DNA of 64,000 nt from Eleusine coracana subsp. coracana (GCA_032690845.1 CM064434.1:8372108-8436107); one strand, 5' to 3'. Counted from the stretch's first letter, positions 54,462 through 64,000 are shown. Translations and numbers: made by a program. The notes: generated by a model not told the origin, from the sequence alone.

Positions 54462-55723
54462 AACTTCCAGGAGGACCCGCCTGAATTTTCAAAATTTGAG
54501 AGCGCGCCGATCAGCGCGTAGGTGCGCCGATCGGCACAATTCAAATTTTGAATGGTGCGCCGATCCCCTCCTTTGTCGCTTCCCAGTACGTCATGTTGGT
54601 TGGTAGGGGAACAACATGGAATCCTGACGTCTTGATTGACTGCGCCGATCAGCGCGGGCCCGTGCCGATTGGTGCGCCATCTCTTTCTCAGCTTTTGGTC
54701 AATTCCGTGTCTCCTCTGTACTGCACACCTGCATCACAATCATACCTGTTCCTCAAAATCAATGCCTTCCGCCTTTGTCGCCCATTCAGGAACCGCATGG
54801 GTACCTGCGCTGATCGACGTAGTAGGGCGTTGAACGGCGTAAGTCGCTTGCACCTCGTCTTTTAGTCCGGCGCTGATCCTGATGCCTTGTGTTCATCTCT
54901 TTCACCTAATTTTCCACTTTTCCCAATGTTCCTGTAGCATTGAAATATGTAGCGGGGCCCATTTGGTGGCCGTGCCGAATGGTGCTGACGCGTGCCAATC
55001 GACGCGACGTCCATTTTTGCTCCTGGCCTCTCGCTTCTTCGCTAGATGTTACTCTTCATCCTTTCCTGCGTCATTTAACAACCATTTTACATATAAAAAT
55101 TAATTCAAAAATATTTTTAATTACCTTGAAAATATCTCCGTCTCTGAGAAATACTGTGCTGGTTGATTCTTAGCACTCCGTCAATTCTGGGCATCGTCAG
55201 CCTTCTGTCCTGTCCTGGGCAATAACGCACCGATCGGCGTAGATGTGCGCCGATCGATGCAAGCACTGTTCCTTCCTATTTTTTATTCTTTTTTTGTTTT
55301 ATTCATGTGATGTTAGTCTACAGTATATATATACATAGTTTTGCACAAATAAATAGAGCCCGCAAGAGCACATAATAATTAAGCACACACTTTTTCTATT
55401 TGTTTTATTTGGGAGATTATTTTTATCAAAAGCAAGCAAATTAAAACACCGGGTTGCCCTCCCGGCTAGCACTAATTAACTAAGTGAAACGGGTTGCCCT
55501 CCCGTAAGCACTAAACAACTTTTAAATCCCCCAATCATTGGGTTGCCTCCCAAGAGCGCTCTAGTTATTTAGAGGTCAAAGAGCTTGACCTCCTCGCAAA
55601 CAATCAATCCTTAGTGTCACGGTGCGGGATGTGAAGCTACGACACTACAAGGTTCTCTTATCTCCATGGTTCATATACCTCGAACGAACTATCCATACAT
55701 CTCCTCCAATTACTCTCGATGCC
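54462..55723 (-). other. Athila spacer between protease and env-like ORF, palindrome-rich, pol deleted
   Basis: RT, RNase H and integrase would normally lie here and are missing. Palindromes GCCGATCGGC and variants: centres at about 54510, 54530, 54563, 54648, 54668, 54808, 54876, 54985, 55233 and 55253. At 55451-55551 there are three GGGTTGCC(C)TCCC motifs, a hallmark of Athila internal sequence. The short + strand ORFs are not genes. Confidence 0.6.
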
Positions 55724-56461
55724 TCATTGCAACGGTATCTTGTATCTCTTTACTTTATCAACAGTACGACACTCTTCTACCTTCGAGCGAAACTTGAAAG
55801 AGTAGGGAGTCCCACTTATATTGAAGCTTATCTCACCACTCCCAACATCAATACTTGCTTTTGCTATCCTCAAGAAGGGTCTACCTAAGATCAACGGGGT
55901 CCTCGTCCTCTTATCCATATCAAGCACAATAAAATCAACAGGGACAATGTGACCTCCAATTTGAACAGGCACATCCTCAACAATTCCGTCTAGGAAGCGT
56001 AGCGATTGATCGGCAAACTCCAAACACATGCCCGTAGGCTCCAATTCAGGCAAATTGAGACTTGTGAATATATGATGGGGAATAACACTTATGCTTGCTC
56101 CAAGATCGCACAAGCACCTATCAAATATCCTTGTACCAATCATGCATTTGATGCTTGGTGATCCAGGGTGGGGTTTCTTCTCAAGTGCAACATCATTGAT
56201 TGCCTCCGTAAGCTCTTTAGTATCCTTCACAACCTCCTTAGAAGCTAGAGACTTCTTGTTTTGCATCATGTCCTTAATAATGTACTTGGCATTGGTGGGT
56301 ACTTGAATGGCATCAACAAAAGGGACATCGATGTAAAGCTTCTTCATAATATCGACAAACCTTGCAAATTGTTCATCGTGGTGCCGCGCTCCTTCTATCT
56401 TCGTCAGCAGTTGAGTATCTAGGAACGTGGCAGGGCCATGCTCCTCTGTCTCCATGCCCAT
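55724..56461 (-). CDS. Athila aspartic protease region of gag-pro
   Basis: 245 codons. It opens with the Gag tail typical of Athila (EEHGPATFLDTQLL, FVDIMKKLYIDVPFVDAIQ, NAKYIIKDMMQNKKSLASKE) and then the retropepsin: IGTRIFDRCLCDLGASISVI with catalytic Asp of CDLGAS (about residue 119), VPVDFIVLDMDKRTRTPLIL and LGRPFLRIAKASIDVGSGEI. It cleaves the polyprotein in active relatives. It ends at a stop before any RT motif; upstream it is in frame with the Gag segment after one stop. Confidence 0.8.
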   Translation of the reverse strand: MGMETEEHGPATFLDTQLLTKIEGARHHDEQFARFVDIMKKLYIDVPFVDAIQVPTNAKYIIKDMMQNKKSLASKEVVKDTKELTEAINDVALEKKPHPGSPSIKCMIGTRIFDRCLCDLGASISVIPHHIFTSLNLPELEPTGMCLEFADQSLRFLDGIVEDVPVQIGGHIVPVDFIVLDMDKRTRTPLILGRPFLRIAKASIDVGSGEISFNISGTPYSFKFRSKVEECRTVDKVKRYKIPLQ

Positions 56462-56463
56462 TT

Positions 56464-57195
56464 TTAGGCCACAGAGGTCAACATCCGCCTCATGCCGATC
56501 GGTGCTTTCAGTGAGCCGATCGGTGCCGTCAGGACCGTTGCGCCGATCGGCGCTAGGTGTGCGCCGATTGGCGTGGGGCCTGTTTGCTCCCGCAGGTGCT
56601 CTGGATCTTCTGTTTGTTTTCCTGACCGTGTAGCTATTGTCTTCAACTGCTCTGTAGACTTTGTATTGCCAGGAATAGCCTCTTTGTTGCCTTGAATAGC
56701 TTACGATAACTGTCCCATCTGTTGCTCCATAATCTTAGCATGCTTCAAAATCTGCTCATTGGAGCTCCCAATTTCTATCACCTTATCATTAATTCTCTCA
56801 TGGACACGATCAATCTCCTTGAATTTAGCTTGATTGTCTTTGTTGATCTTCTCTTGAGCTTGGAAGAACTCATGACATTGGAGACGAAGTGGGATAGAAT
56901 TTTGCATGGACAAGCTAGGAGAGAAAGAACTCCTTTGCTGCTGATATTAGGGCTTCCATCCATTATTCTTCATATATTCTACCATCTTCATCTCTTTAGA
57001 GCAATCTTTCTGCACATGACCAAATTCTCCACACTCACCACAAGTGTAGCGTGATTCCGCTAACTTGAGTGTCTCTTCCTTAGGGATATAAAGATTATTG
57101 TCCAACCTCCTTTGAATAGCATCAAGGCGATCTATAATCAAGTCTTCATGAGTCCTCTCAATCACACTCTTCGCCACTCCTTTTAAAGGTTGCAA
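56464..57195 (-). pseudogene. Athila Gag C-terminal part: zinc knuckle, coiled coil and palindrome-encoded APIG repeats
   Basis: 57195-56947 reads DLIIDRLDAIQRRLDNNLYI and the zinc knuckle CGECGEFGHVQKDC; 56913-56701 is a coiled coil (EKINKDNQAKFKEIDRVHER). After a stop, 56646-56464 reads KTIATRSGKQTEDPEHLREQ, then four copies of PIG (TPIGAH, LAPIGA, TAPIGS, KAPIGM) exactly where four palindromes lie (56491-56575). The RSGK context is normal in Athila Gag; the APIG run is an in-frame insertion of the palindrome. Confidence 0.7.
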
Positions 57196-57368
57196 ATTCC
57201 TTGAATTTCACTCACCATCCCATGATTGATTTTCAACTAGCAACTTGATCAAATTCTTAGCTTCGGTGGGAGTTTTTGACATGAATGAACCTGCAGCTGA
57301 AGCATGCTAGTGTTGACGAGGTAGTTGATTCAATCCTGTGTAGAACCTTTCAACAAATTCTCCAATCG

Positions 57369-57998
57369 TCAGATCATGATGAGGGCATGCATCCTGGTAT
57401 TCATTGTAAATCCAAGAATTTTATTCTGCAAAGCTTGAGTCTTACCAGGAAGGAAGTTTTTGGCCAAGAATTCAACTGCTAACGTGTTCCACACCATCTT
57501 CACTGGGTTTTCCAATCCATTGTACCATTGCTTTGGACATCCAACTAGAGAGAAGGGGTACAGCCGCACACGTGCTTGGTTTCCGTCGAATCTCGCTATC
57601 TTGAATGTACTACAAACCTTATTGAAGTGTTGCAAGTGATGATTGGGATCTTCTGAACCTGTGAATGGTTGTTGCGCCACTATTCCAACATATCTCTTTA
57701 ATTGATACGGAAGTTGATCTTGAGTTTCTTCGAAATCTGTCTTGACAATATTAGTCAATTGAGGCTTGAGATGATTAACCATAGGTAACTCTGCCATCTC
57801 CTCTTCTTCTTGATCTTGAACTGGATCTTCTATTGTGAATAATGCTCGAGGGGTGGCACAGACTGCTTCTCCTGCTAAATCTCCAAGTGACTTGCTTCTC
57901 TTCTCCGCTGTTCTCTTCTTGTGAAAGAGTCTTTCTAGATCATCGGTGTAATTACAGGATTTGTTTGACTTAGGACCGTCCATACCTGTTAGTTTCAC
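57369..57998 (-). pseudogene. Athila Gag capsid region
   Basis: 209 codons from MKLTGMDGPKSNKSCNYTD. The capsid core reads LKRYVGIVAQQPFTGSEDPN, HHLQHFNKVCSTFKIARFDG, RLYPFSLVGCPKQWYNGLEN and LAVEFLAKNFLPGKTQALQN. The frame is lost near 57400; the continuation (ACPHHDLTIGEFVERFYTGL) is in another frame at 57395-57320. The first ATG lies about 85 bp from the primer site. Confidence 0.8.
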
Positions 57999-58082
57999 TT
58001 AACAGAATATATGTACTAAAGAGTCGAGTAAAGCACAATGACTAAACACTAGTACATCAAATGATGTTTAAAAACCTGCTAT

Positions 58083-58102
58083 GGTTCCCGGCAACGGCGC
58101 CA
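58083..58102 (-). promoter_or_regulatory. Athila primer-binding site (tRNA-Asp type)
   Basis: On the - strand TGGCGCCGTTGCCGGGAACC lies 12 bp inside the LTR end. TGGCGCCGTTGCCGGGGA is the usual Athila site, complementary to the tRNA-Asp 3-prime end. Confidence 0.8.
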
Positions 58103-58114
58103 GAAAATAGAGCT

Positions 58115-59641
58115 TGTTGGTCATAACTGCACACCCACTTATATACCGCAAGAGGACGATGTACGATTGTAGCCCTTTTTTCCTTGAATTGAGTATTCCA
58201 AGGTTTATCGAATCTACTCGGATTTTAGGGGTAATTAAACAAAGTTAATAGTAAAAGATCTAATCAAAGCTACTGTCAAATTCAAGTTGCATGAGAGGAG
58301 ACTGGCCAGCGCAAAGGTGCGCCAGACAGTAAATCTGTCGTTGTGCCGATCGACGCATGGGTTGATCCGATCGCCACACTGGTGAATCTATCGTCACACC
58401 GATCAGCGCAGGTGTTGAGCCGATCAGCACACTAGTGAATCTGAGCCAAAGTGCGCCAGATACCTTGTAAGCCTAAACTGTTAAGTGAGTAGCCAAGTAT
58501 CTACTAGTGAGATCGTAACCAGAAAGTCTAATCAAATAGCATCATAATGGATAATTACATGGATCAGTGAAAACCTATAATGAGTAAGACCACCTCGCTT
58601 TCCAAGCGGCTCCCGATTTATCGCTGCCGAGAGGAAACCCTTAATCGCGCGAGTATCTTATCCTACTCAACTATCCAAAAGTGTTGCACAGGCTTAGTGC
58701 TGTCACCGCTAAACCACACTACTAGCATCATCAAGCAACCATAATCCATACAATGTCCGAATACTATCCTAATCACCATGATCAAGATAATATCTACTGA
58801 CTTAGCCTAGAACTAAGCAATTGGAATAAGCACATGCATGATTATAGAATCAAGATAGACAAATCACCAAAACCATCATCAACATATTCAATCATCCTTG
58901 AGATACATAGAGTAAGATTCATCCCCGTCGAGATGGCCTACCTTGATGGATCAACTCTTAACACCAATGGTTCTTGAAACTCAACTAGAGATCTATTCTA
59001 ACGGGGCAAACCCCAGTGGCTCTAACTCACGAATCTATTGTCCCTCTGTCGCCTCCCTTCTCCTCTTTCCGCCGTGATCAGGGTTTACAAGTTCTTATAT
59101 AGGTTCTACTCGTAAAGGACTCAGTTTCTAGCAAATAAGGAGGTTGCGCCAATCAGCGCGGATTGCGTTGATCGGCGCAAGCCGTGTCTTCTCTAGTTTC
59201 TTCTTCGAGTCAGTTCCTCTATCTTCCACAGCTGCCATGTGGGCCTTTTCCTTCGAGATAAAGTCTTGTACTGCATGCCGAGATCTTGAAGTTCCATAAA
59301 TCTTCTAGCCAAATATCTTCAAGTGTCTTGTGCAGATAAACTTTCATAAACATGTGGAATGGGCCTCGATCACTTCTGTGGGCCAAAACACCCTTGCGCC
59401 GACCGGCTCATGGTCTGCGCCTATTGGCACACTGGGCTTCTTCAGTTCTTTTCGTCGGTTCTAGATTCCTGTCCTCTCAACATTACTTTAATCACCAATT
59501 TTACCTATTTCTGTAATAGAGCTCCAAAACAACGCATATAAAAAAAATGCAATATCATAGGTAAATGGCCTAAATTAGTATCAATTATGCTCTAATTGGG
59601 GTAATATTCACATATAAAAAGGGCACTTGGGAAGTGCTAAC
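58115..59641 (-). repeat. 5-prime LTR of the Athila element
   Basis: 1527 bp, bounded by TGTTGGTCATAA (58115) and GTGCTAAC (59641, final A mutated). It is the most complete copy of this LTR. A TATA box on the - strand, TATATAAG, lies at 59094-59101. Confidence 0.85.
58342..59431. promoter_or_regulatory. palindrome pairs and TATA box in 5-prime LTR
   Basis: Pairs at 58342-58357/58363-58378, 58395-58410/58416-58431, 59145-59160/59164-59179 and 59395-59410/59416-59431; centre spacings 21, 21, 19 and 21 bp. The third pair is about 55 bp upstream (on the - strand) of the TATA box, as in copy 1. Several bases have drifted, but the pair positions are conserved among all three LTR copies. Confidence 0.6.
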
Positions 59642-59642
59642 G

Positions 59643-60727
59643 GTGTTGAGGGAGCAGTTTGGATTGAAACTAAAGCAGCAAACGTACATATATCGGCCGC
59701 CGTATCCTCCGAGCTATGATTTGATTTCGATGCTGAGTCGATACAGACCTTCAGAATTCACCAAGTTTACAGGACAGGATAGCACTACTACAGTTGTGCA
59801 TATAAGCCGATTTTCAATATAGTGCGGGGAGGCTGGTAACACCGAAGCTTTGAAAATTAGGATATTTCCGTTATTCTTGTCTGGGTTAGCATTTTCTTGG
59901 TTCGCATCGTTGCCCCCCCACCCCCCGAATTCAATTATGACTTGGGCCGATCTCGAATAGAAGTTTCATAAATATTTCTTTGCTGAAACTAGAGAATTGA
60001 GATTGTCTGATGTGATTGCTATGAGACAAAAAGCTGGAGAGTCTGTGTATGACTATGTGCAAAGATTTAGAGATGTGTGCAGCAAATGTTTCAGCCTGAA
60101 ACTAAACAATAACAAGTTGGCGGAGATAGCGTTCAATGGTTTAGTTGCTCCATTAAGAGAGAAGTTTCCTTCGGCCGAATTTGAGAGCCTATCCCAGTTG
60201 GTACAGAAGGTGTCAATCTAGGAGAACCTGACTCGGGGGGCACGGACAAGGCCGATCCAGATCAATTTTAATGATTATGACTTTGAATCTGATGACGAAG
60301 CTGTCGAAGTCGATATGGCAGAATGGAATAAGAATGTGTTGTCGTGCCCGTGGGTGAAACAGAATGAACCTGAGGAAAAGTATGACTTTGATATCACCAA
60401 GGCCGACATGATATTTGACATGTTGTTACAAGAGAAGCATATTCAGTTGCCGTCTAATCATGTGATTCCCCGTGCTGAAGAATTGAAGAAGATGAGATAT
60501 TGCAAGTGGCATAATTCTACTTCTAATAGTACTAATGATTGCAAAGTGTTCAGGAGACAAATTCAGATGACAATTGAGCAAGGCAAGATCAAGTTCACTA
60601 AGGGTACCATGAAGATCGATGGACACCCTTTCCCGACAAATGTCAACATGGCCGGTATCGACAATGTAGAAACATTCATAAAGCGGTATCAGAAGAAGGG
60701 AAAGAGGGGCGTAGGGATCACGGTTTG
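59643..60727 (+). pseudogene. gag of element B, second part
   Basis: VLREQFGLKLKQQTYI, YDLISMLSRYRPSEFTKFTG, then MRQKAGESVYDYVQRFRDVC and LAEIAFNGLVAPLREKFPSA (capsid and dimer region), DITKADMIFDMLLQEKHIQL and the knuckle-like YCKWHNST...NDCKVFRRQI (about 60495-60560). Stops occur near 59820, 59960 and 60222; a C-run lies at about 59911. It continues the gag interrupted at 50186. Confidence 0.8.
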
Positions 60728-61195
60728 ATCCACATTGGGAATGTCCTTTCGTTCAGTATTGCTGGGATAATAATATGAAGTTGCCATCAATTGAAAATTG
60801 TCCGAGATGCAGTAGGCATGCAAATCAATTGTACAGGGAAGCCACAATGAGTCATCGATACCAGTACTATACAAAATGATTCCAAAGAGTCGATGGTGGG
60901 TTTGGCCGAACAACGGCCCAAGGTTTCTGCTTTTGATCGACTTGGAGTGAAGAAGAGTGAAGAGGCCAGATTTGACAAAGAAGTCGATGGAGAGTTGCAG
61001 CAGTAAGAACAAAATGATCAATGGTGCCCATCTGGTATATTCTCCAGGAGTCAAAAGCATATAATTCAGAGGATGCATTGCAAACAAATAAGGGCTAGCA
61101 AATACTATTATAAGGAGGAAGACGATCAGCCACCTAAGAAAGTTTGGAGGCCAAAGGTGAAGTCACAAGAATAGACACCAAGCATTTCTATAAAT
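60728..61195 (+). other. gag-protease linker of element B
   Basis: No long open frame now, but broken frames (CPRCSRHANQLYRE-like text, then WCPSGIFSR and CNKxRASKYYYKEEDDQPPK) look like a Gag zinc-finger and linker region. It is duplicated at 63140-63600. Confidence 0.45.
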
Positions 61196-61675
61196 ATGGT
61201 GATGATTTTGCCTCAGGAATTTATGGCTGTAGAGAAGGAACTGATTGCTACTGGAGAGTGTGAACCTCAGCTTGTTTTTGATGCCCAGCAAGCAGTGTTC
61301 GACAAACCAGACGAGTCTAAGCACCGACACTTGAAGGCTTTATACCTAAGGGGTTTTGTTAATGGGATGCCAATGGGGAAGATGTTGGTTGATGGAGGCG
61401 CTGTAGTGAATATCATACCGATCACCACTGTTAGAAAATTGGGGAAGACTGAAGATGATTTGATTGATACTAGTATGAATCTAAGAGATTATGGTGGTCA
61501 TACCGTAGTGGCTAAAAGAGGTCTGAACGTAGAGCTTACAATCGGTAGTAAAACCTTGCCGGTTACCTTCTTTGTTATTGATGGAAAGAGATCATACAAC
61601 CTGCTATTGGGTCACGACTGGATACAAGCTAACTGTTGTGTTCCATCAACGATGCACCAATCGTTGACCCAATAG
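61196..61675 (+). pseudogene. aspartic protease of element B
   Basis: LYLRGFVNGMPMGKMLVDGG, AVVNIIPITTVRKLGKTEDD, LRDYGGHTVVAKRGLNVELT and FFVIDGKRSYNLLLGHDWIQ. The catalytic Asp is in VDGGA (about residue 66) and LLGHDW is the second motif. The frame is open to a stop at 61673-61675. Confidence 0.8.
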
Positions 61676-61911
61676 ATTGGCGATCAAGTACAGGTGATCC
61701 CGGCCGATGAAACTGTAAATGTTGCATCGACCAATTTAGTTTCATGGCATGCTGATGATATGGAGTGTTTGTCTGGCAAGATATGAGATGGAGACTATGT
61801 TAAGATCACTACACTGGGTCTTGAGGTAGTGGACCAATCAAATTCTAAACTGTTTCTCTGACAGGCACCCCAATTTAATTTACGGAGGATGGAAAGCTAG
61901 GAAAAGGATTT
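61676..61911 (+). other. protease-RT linker of element B
   Basis: Broken frame continuing from the protease (IGDQVQVIPADETVNVA and similar) to the start of the RT segment; stops at 61673 and near 61785. Confidence 0.4.
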
Positions 61912-62775
61912 ATGTCGGCCGATGAACTTCAAGAAGTCGATATAGGGGATGGTGATAAGCCAAGACTGACATTTATCAGTAAGAAGTTAGCTGAAGATTT
62001 TAAAGTAGAATTAATAGAATTATTGAAGGAATATCGAGATTGCTTTGCTTGGGATTATTCTGAGATGCCGTGGTTGAGTCGATCTATAGTGGAGCTTCAG
62101 TTGCCCATCAAACCTGGATATCGACCTTATAAATAGCCTCCAAGGAGAATTGATCCAAGAATTTATGATGTTATCAAAGACGATATGACCCGATTATATG
62201 ATGCAAATTTTATTAGACCTTGCCGATATCCAGAGTGGGTTTCAAATATTGTACCTGTGTTGAAGAAATGTGGCAAGATGAGGGTGTGCATCAACTTTTG
62301 GACATTGAATAGAGCTACTCCACAAGATGACTACCCCATGCCGGTTGCAGATCTTCTGGTCGACGCAGCAGCTGGGTAGAAGATCGTCAGTTTTATGGAT
62401 GGTAATGCTGGTTATAATCAGATTTTTATGGCAGAGGAAGACATAACGAATACTGATTTCAGGTGTCCCGAAGCACTCGGGTTATATGAATGGGTAGTTA
62501 TGACATTCGGGTTAAAGAATGCTGGAGCTACATATCAGAGAGCTATGAATTACATGTTCCACGATTTGATCGGCAGGTTAGTGGAAATTTATATTGATGA
62601 TGTGGTAGTGAAATCTAAAAGAATAGAAGATCATATAGCCAATCTACGAGAAGTGTTAGAAAGAACTAGGAAGTATGGTTTGAAAATGAATTCGAAGAAG
62701 TGTGCTTTTGGCGTCTCAGCTGGGCAGTTTTTGGGTTTCTTTGTGCATGAAAGAGGAATCGAGAATGGGCCAAAG
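61912..62775 (+). pseudogene. reverse transcriptase of element B, truncated
   Basis: Motifs in order: LLKEYRDCFAWDYSEMPWLS, stop near 62134, LYDANFIRPCRYPEWVSNIV, PVLKKCGKMRVCINFWTLNR, stop near 62378, IVSFMDGNAGYNQIFMAEED, VVMTFGLKNAGATYQRAMNY, the catalytic YIDDVVVKSKRIEDH (about 62590) and KKCAFGVSAGQFLGFFVHER. After GIENGPKSMK the sequence jumps back to gag. The thumb, RNase H and integrase are absent here. Confidence 0.85.
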
Positions 62776-62780
62776 AGCAT

Positions 62781-64000
62781 GAAAAGTATGATTTTGATAT
62801 CACCAAGGCCAACATGATATTCGACAAGTTGTTACAAGAGAAGCATATTCAGTTGTCGTCTAATCATGTGATTCCCCTTACTGAAGAATTGAAGAAGATA
62901 AGGTATTGCAAGTGGCATAATTCTGCTTCTCATAGTACTAATGATTGCAAAGTGTTTAAGAGACAAATTTAGATGTCAATTGAGCAAGGCAAGATCAAGT
63001 TCACTAAGGGTACCATGAAGATCGATGGACACCCTTTCCCTGCAAATGCCAACATGGCCAGTATCGACAATGTAGAAACATTCATAAAGCGGTATCAGAA
63101 GAAAAGGGAAAGAGAGGCAAAGGAATCACGGTTTGATCCACATTAGGAATGTCCTTTCTTTCAGTATTGCTGGGATAATAATATAAAGTTGCCATCAATC
63201 GACAATTGCTGGGATAATGATGTAGTAGGCGTGCAAATCAATTGTACAGGGAAGCCGTAATGAGTCATCGATACCAGTACTATACAAATGATTCCAAAGA
63301 GTCAATGGTGGGTTTGGCCAGACAACGGCCCAGGGTTTCTGCTTTTGATCGACTTGGAGTGAAGAAGAGTGAAGAGGCCAGATTTGACAAAGAAGTCGAT
63401 AGAGAGTTGCAAAAGCAAGAACAGAATGATCAATGGTGCCCATCTGGTATATTCTCCAGTAGTCAAAACCTTAGAATTCAGATGATGCATTGTAGACAAA
63501 TAAGGGCTAGCAAATACTATTATGAGGAGGAAGACGATCAGCCACCTAAGAAAGTTTGGAGGCCAAAGGTAAACTCACAAGAACAGACACCAAGCACTTC
63601 TGTAAATATGGTGATGATTTTGCCTCAGGAATTTATGGTTGTAGAGAAGGAACTGCTTGCTACTGGAGAGTGTGAACCTCAGCTTGTTTTCAATGCCCAG
63701 CAAGCAGTGTTTGACAAACCAAACAAGTCTAAGCACCAGCACTCGAAGACTTTGTACCTTAGGGGTTTTGTTAATGGGATGCCTATGGGGAAGATGATGG
63801 TTCATGGAGGCGCTGCAGTGAATATCAAGTCGATCACCACTGTTAGAAAATTGGGGAAGACTAAAGATGATTTGATTGATACTAGTATGATTCTAAGAGA
63901 TTATGGTGGTCATACCGTAGTGGCTAAAGGAGTTCTGAACGTAGAGCTTACAATCGACAGTAAAACCTTGCTGGTTACCTTCTTTGTTATTGATGGAAAG
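62781..64000 (+). repeat. direct duplication of gag-protease (copy of 60375-61590)
   Basis: It repeats the gag tail, linker and protease with an offset of 2406-2412 bp and scattered substitutions. Differences include an in-frame stop (ATTTAGATG near 62969), a small local repeat (GCTGGGATAATGATG near 63210) and, in the protease, the catalytic Asp of VDGGA changed to His (CAT at 63803-63805). The breakpoint lies in GCATGAAAAGTATGA, where the RT and gag sequences share a short match. Confidence 0.85.

Larger units (their letters stand above)
50187..59641 (-). mobile_element. Athila-lineage gypsy retrotransposon lacking RT and integrase
   Basis: LTRs at 58115-59641 (5-prime) and 50187-51237 (3-prime). 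The primer site matches tRNA-Asp. Order on the - strand: gag with zinc knuckle, protease, a non-coding spacer rich in GCCGATCGGC palindromes, env-like ORF, polypurine tract. Only 1.26 kb separates protease from the env-like start, so RT, RNase H and integrase are absent. The target duplication is GTGAT (50182-50186) versus GTGTT (59643-59647), one mismatch. It inserted in the gag of element B in opposite orientation. Confidence 0.9.
47932..64000 (+). mobile_element. Ty3/gypsy Tat-lineage retrotransposon B, continuing past the window
   Basis: 5-prime LTR, primer site, gag (split by the Athila element at 50187-59641), protease, RT, then a jump back to gag at about 62781. Internal coding is of Tat type (CKWHNST...NDCKVFRRQI, YIDDVVVK). 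It inserted into the CACTA copy 2. Stops in gag and RT show it is inactive. Confidence 0.85.

Overview
This window is repeat-dominated plant nuclear DNA, almost certainly from a grass. The evidence is nested Ty3/gypsy and Ty1/copia LTR retrotransposons of grass type, CACTA ends with GTAGTG termini, Helitron-like 3-prime ends (ACGCACGGG...CTAG), a long plant L1 LINE, and one grass-style F-box/LRR gene. I see no bacterial or organellar genes, no rRNA or tRNA, and no CRISPR. The exact species cannot be read from the sequence.

Left nest (1-12297). Tat-lineage gypsy element A (1-6850, + strand, 5-prime end outside the window) sits inside an LTR of an Athila-lineage element (6851-8245). That LTR interrupts the pol gene of a SIRE/Maximus-type copia element (8246-11868), which in turn ends against a CACTA terminus (11869-12297). 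From 12298 to 15521 there is LTR-like and unassigned DNA ending in a direct duplication.

Gene island (15825-24288, - strand). One F-box/LRR gene with three recognisable exons is split in its first exon by a complete copia element (17210-23681) flanked by a perfect 5-bp target duplication, TTGGG. The copia gag-pol is one uninterrupted frame carrying only nonsense changes.

Middle (24998-46237). This holds Helitron-like ends, a CACTA-like element with TTTGCCGAGTG repeats, and a foldback MITE inside a recent 0.8-kb tandem duplication. A tandem array of a 283-bp repeat has been split by a 7.5-kb L1 LINE (30847-38370, 16-bp target duplication) and by a block of Helitron-like DNA plus a 4.65-kb TIR element carrying a FAR1 DNA-binding domain.

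Right nest (46850-64000). A second SIRE-type LTR abuts a second copy of the same CACTA family. The CACTA is entered by Tat-lineage element B (47932 to beyond the window). Element B's gag is split by a 9.45-kb Athila-lineage element on the - strand (50187-59641). That Athila element has gag, protease and an env-like ORF but no reverse transcriptase or integrase. Element B also carries an internal direct duplication (60375-61590 copied at 62781-64000).

The least ordinary signal is a set of 16-bp perfect or near-perfect palindromes (core GCCGATCGGC) throughout the Athila element. They are repeatedly arranged in pairs whose centres lie 19-21 bp apart, and a pair sits about 55 bp upstream of the LTR TATA box. 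The unrelated SIRE-type LTR has a different palindrome (TGACCGGACGGTCCGGTCA) with the same 21-bp pairing, also just upstream of its TATA box. Almost everything in the window is transposon-derived; the only likely host gene is the disrupted F-box gene.
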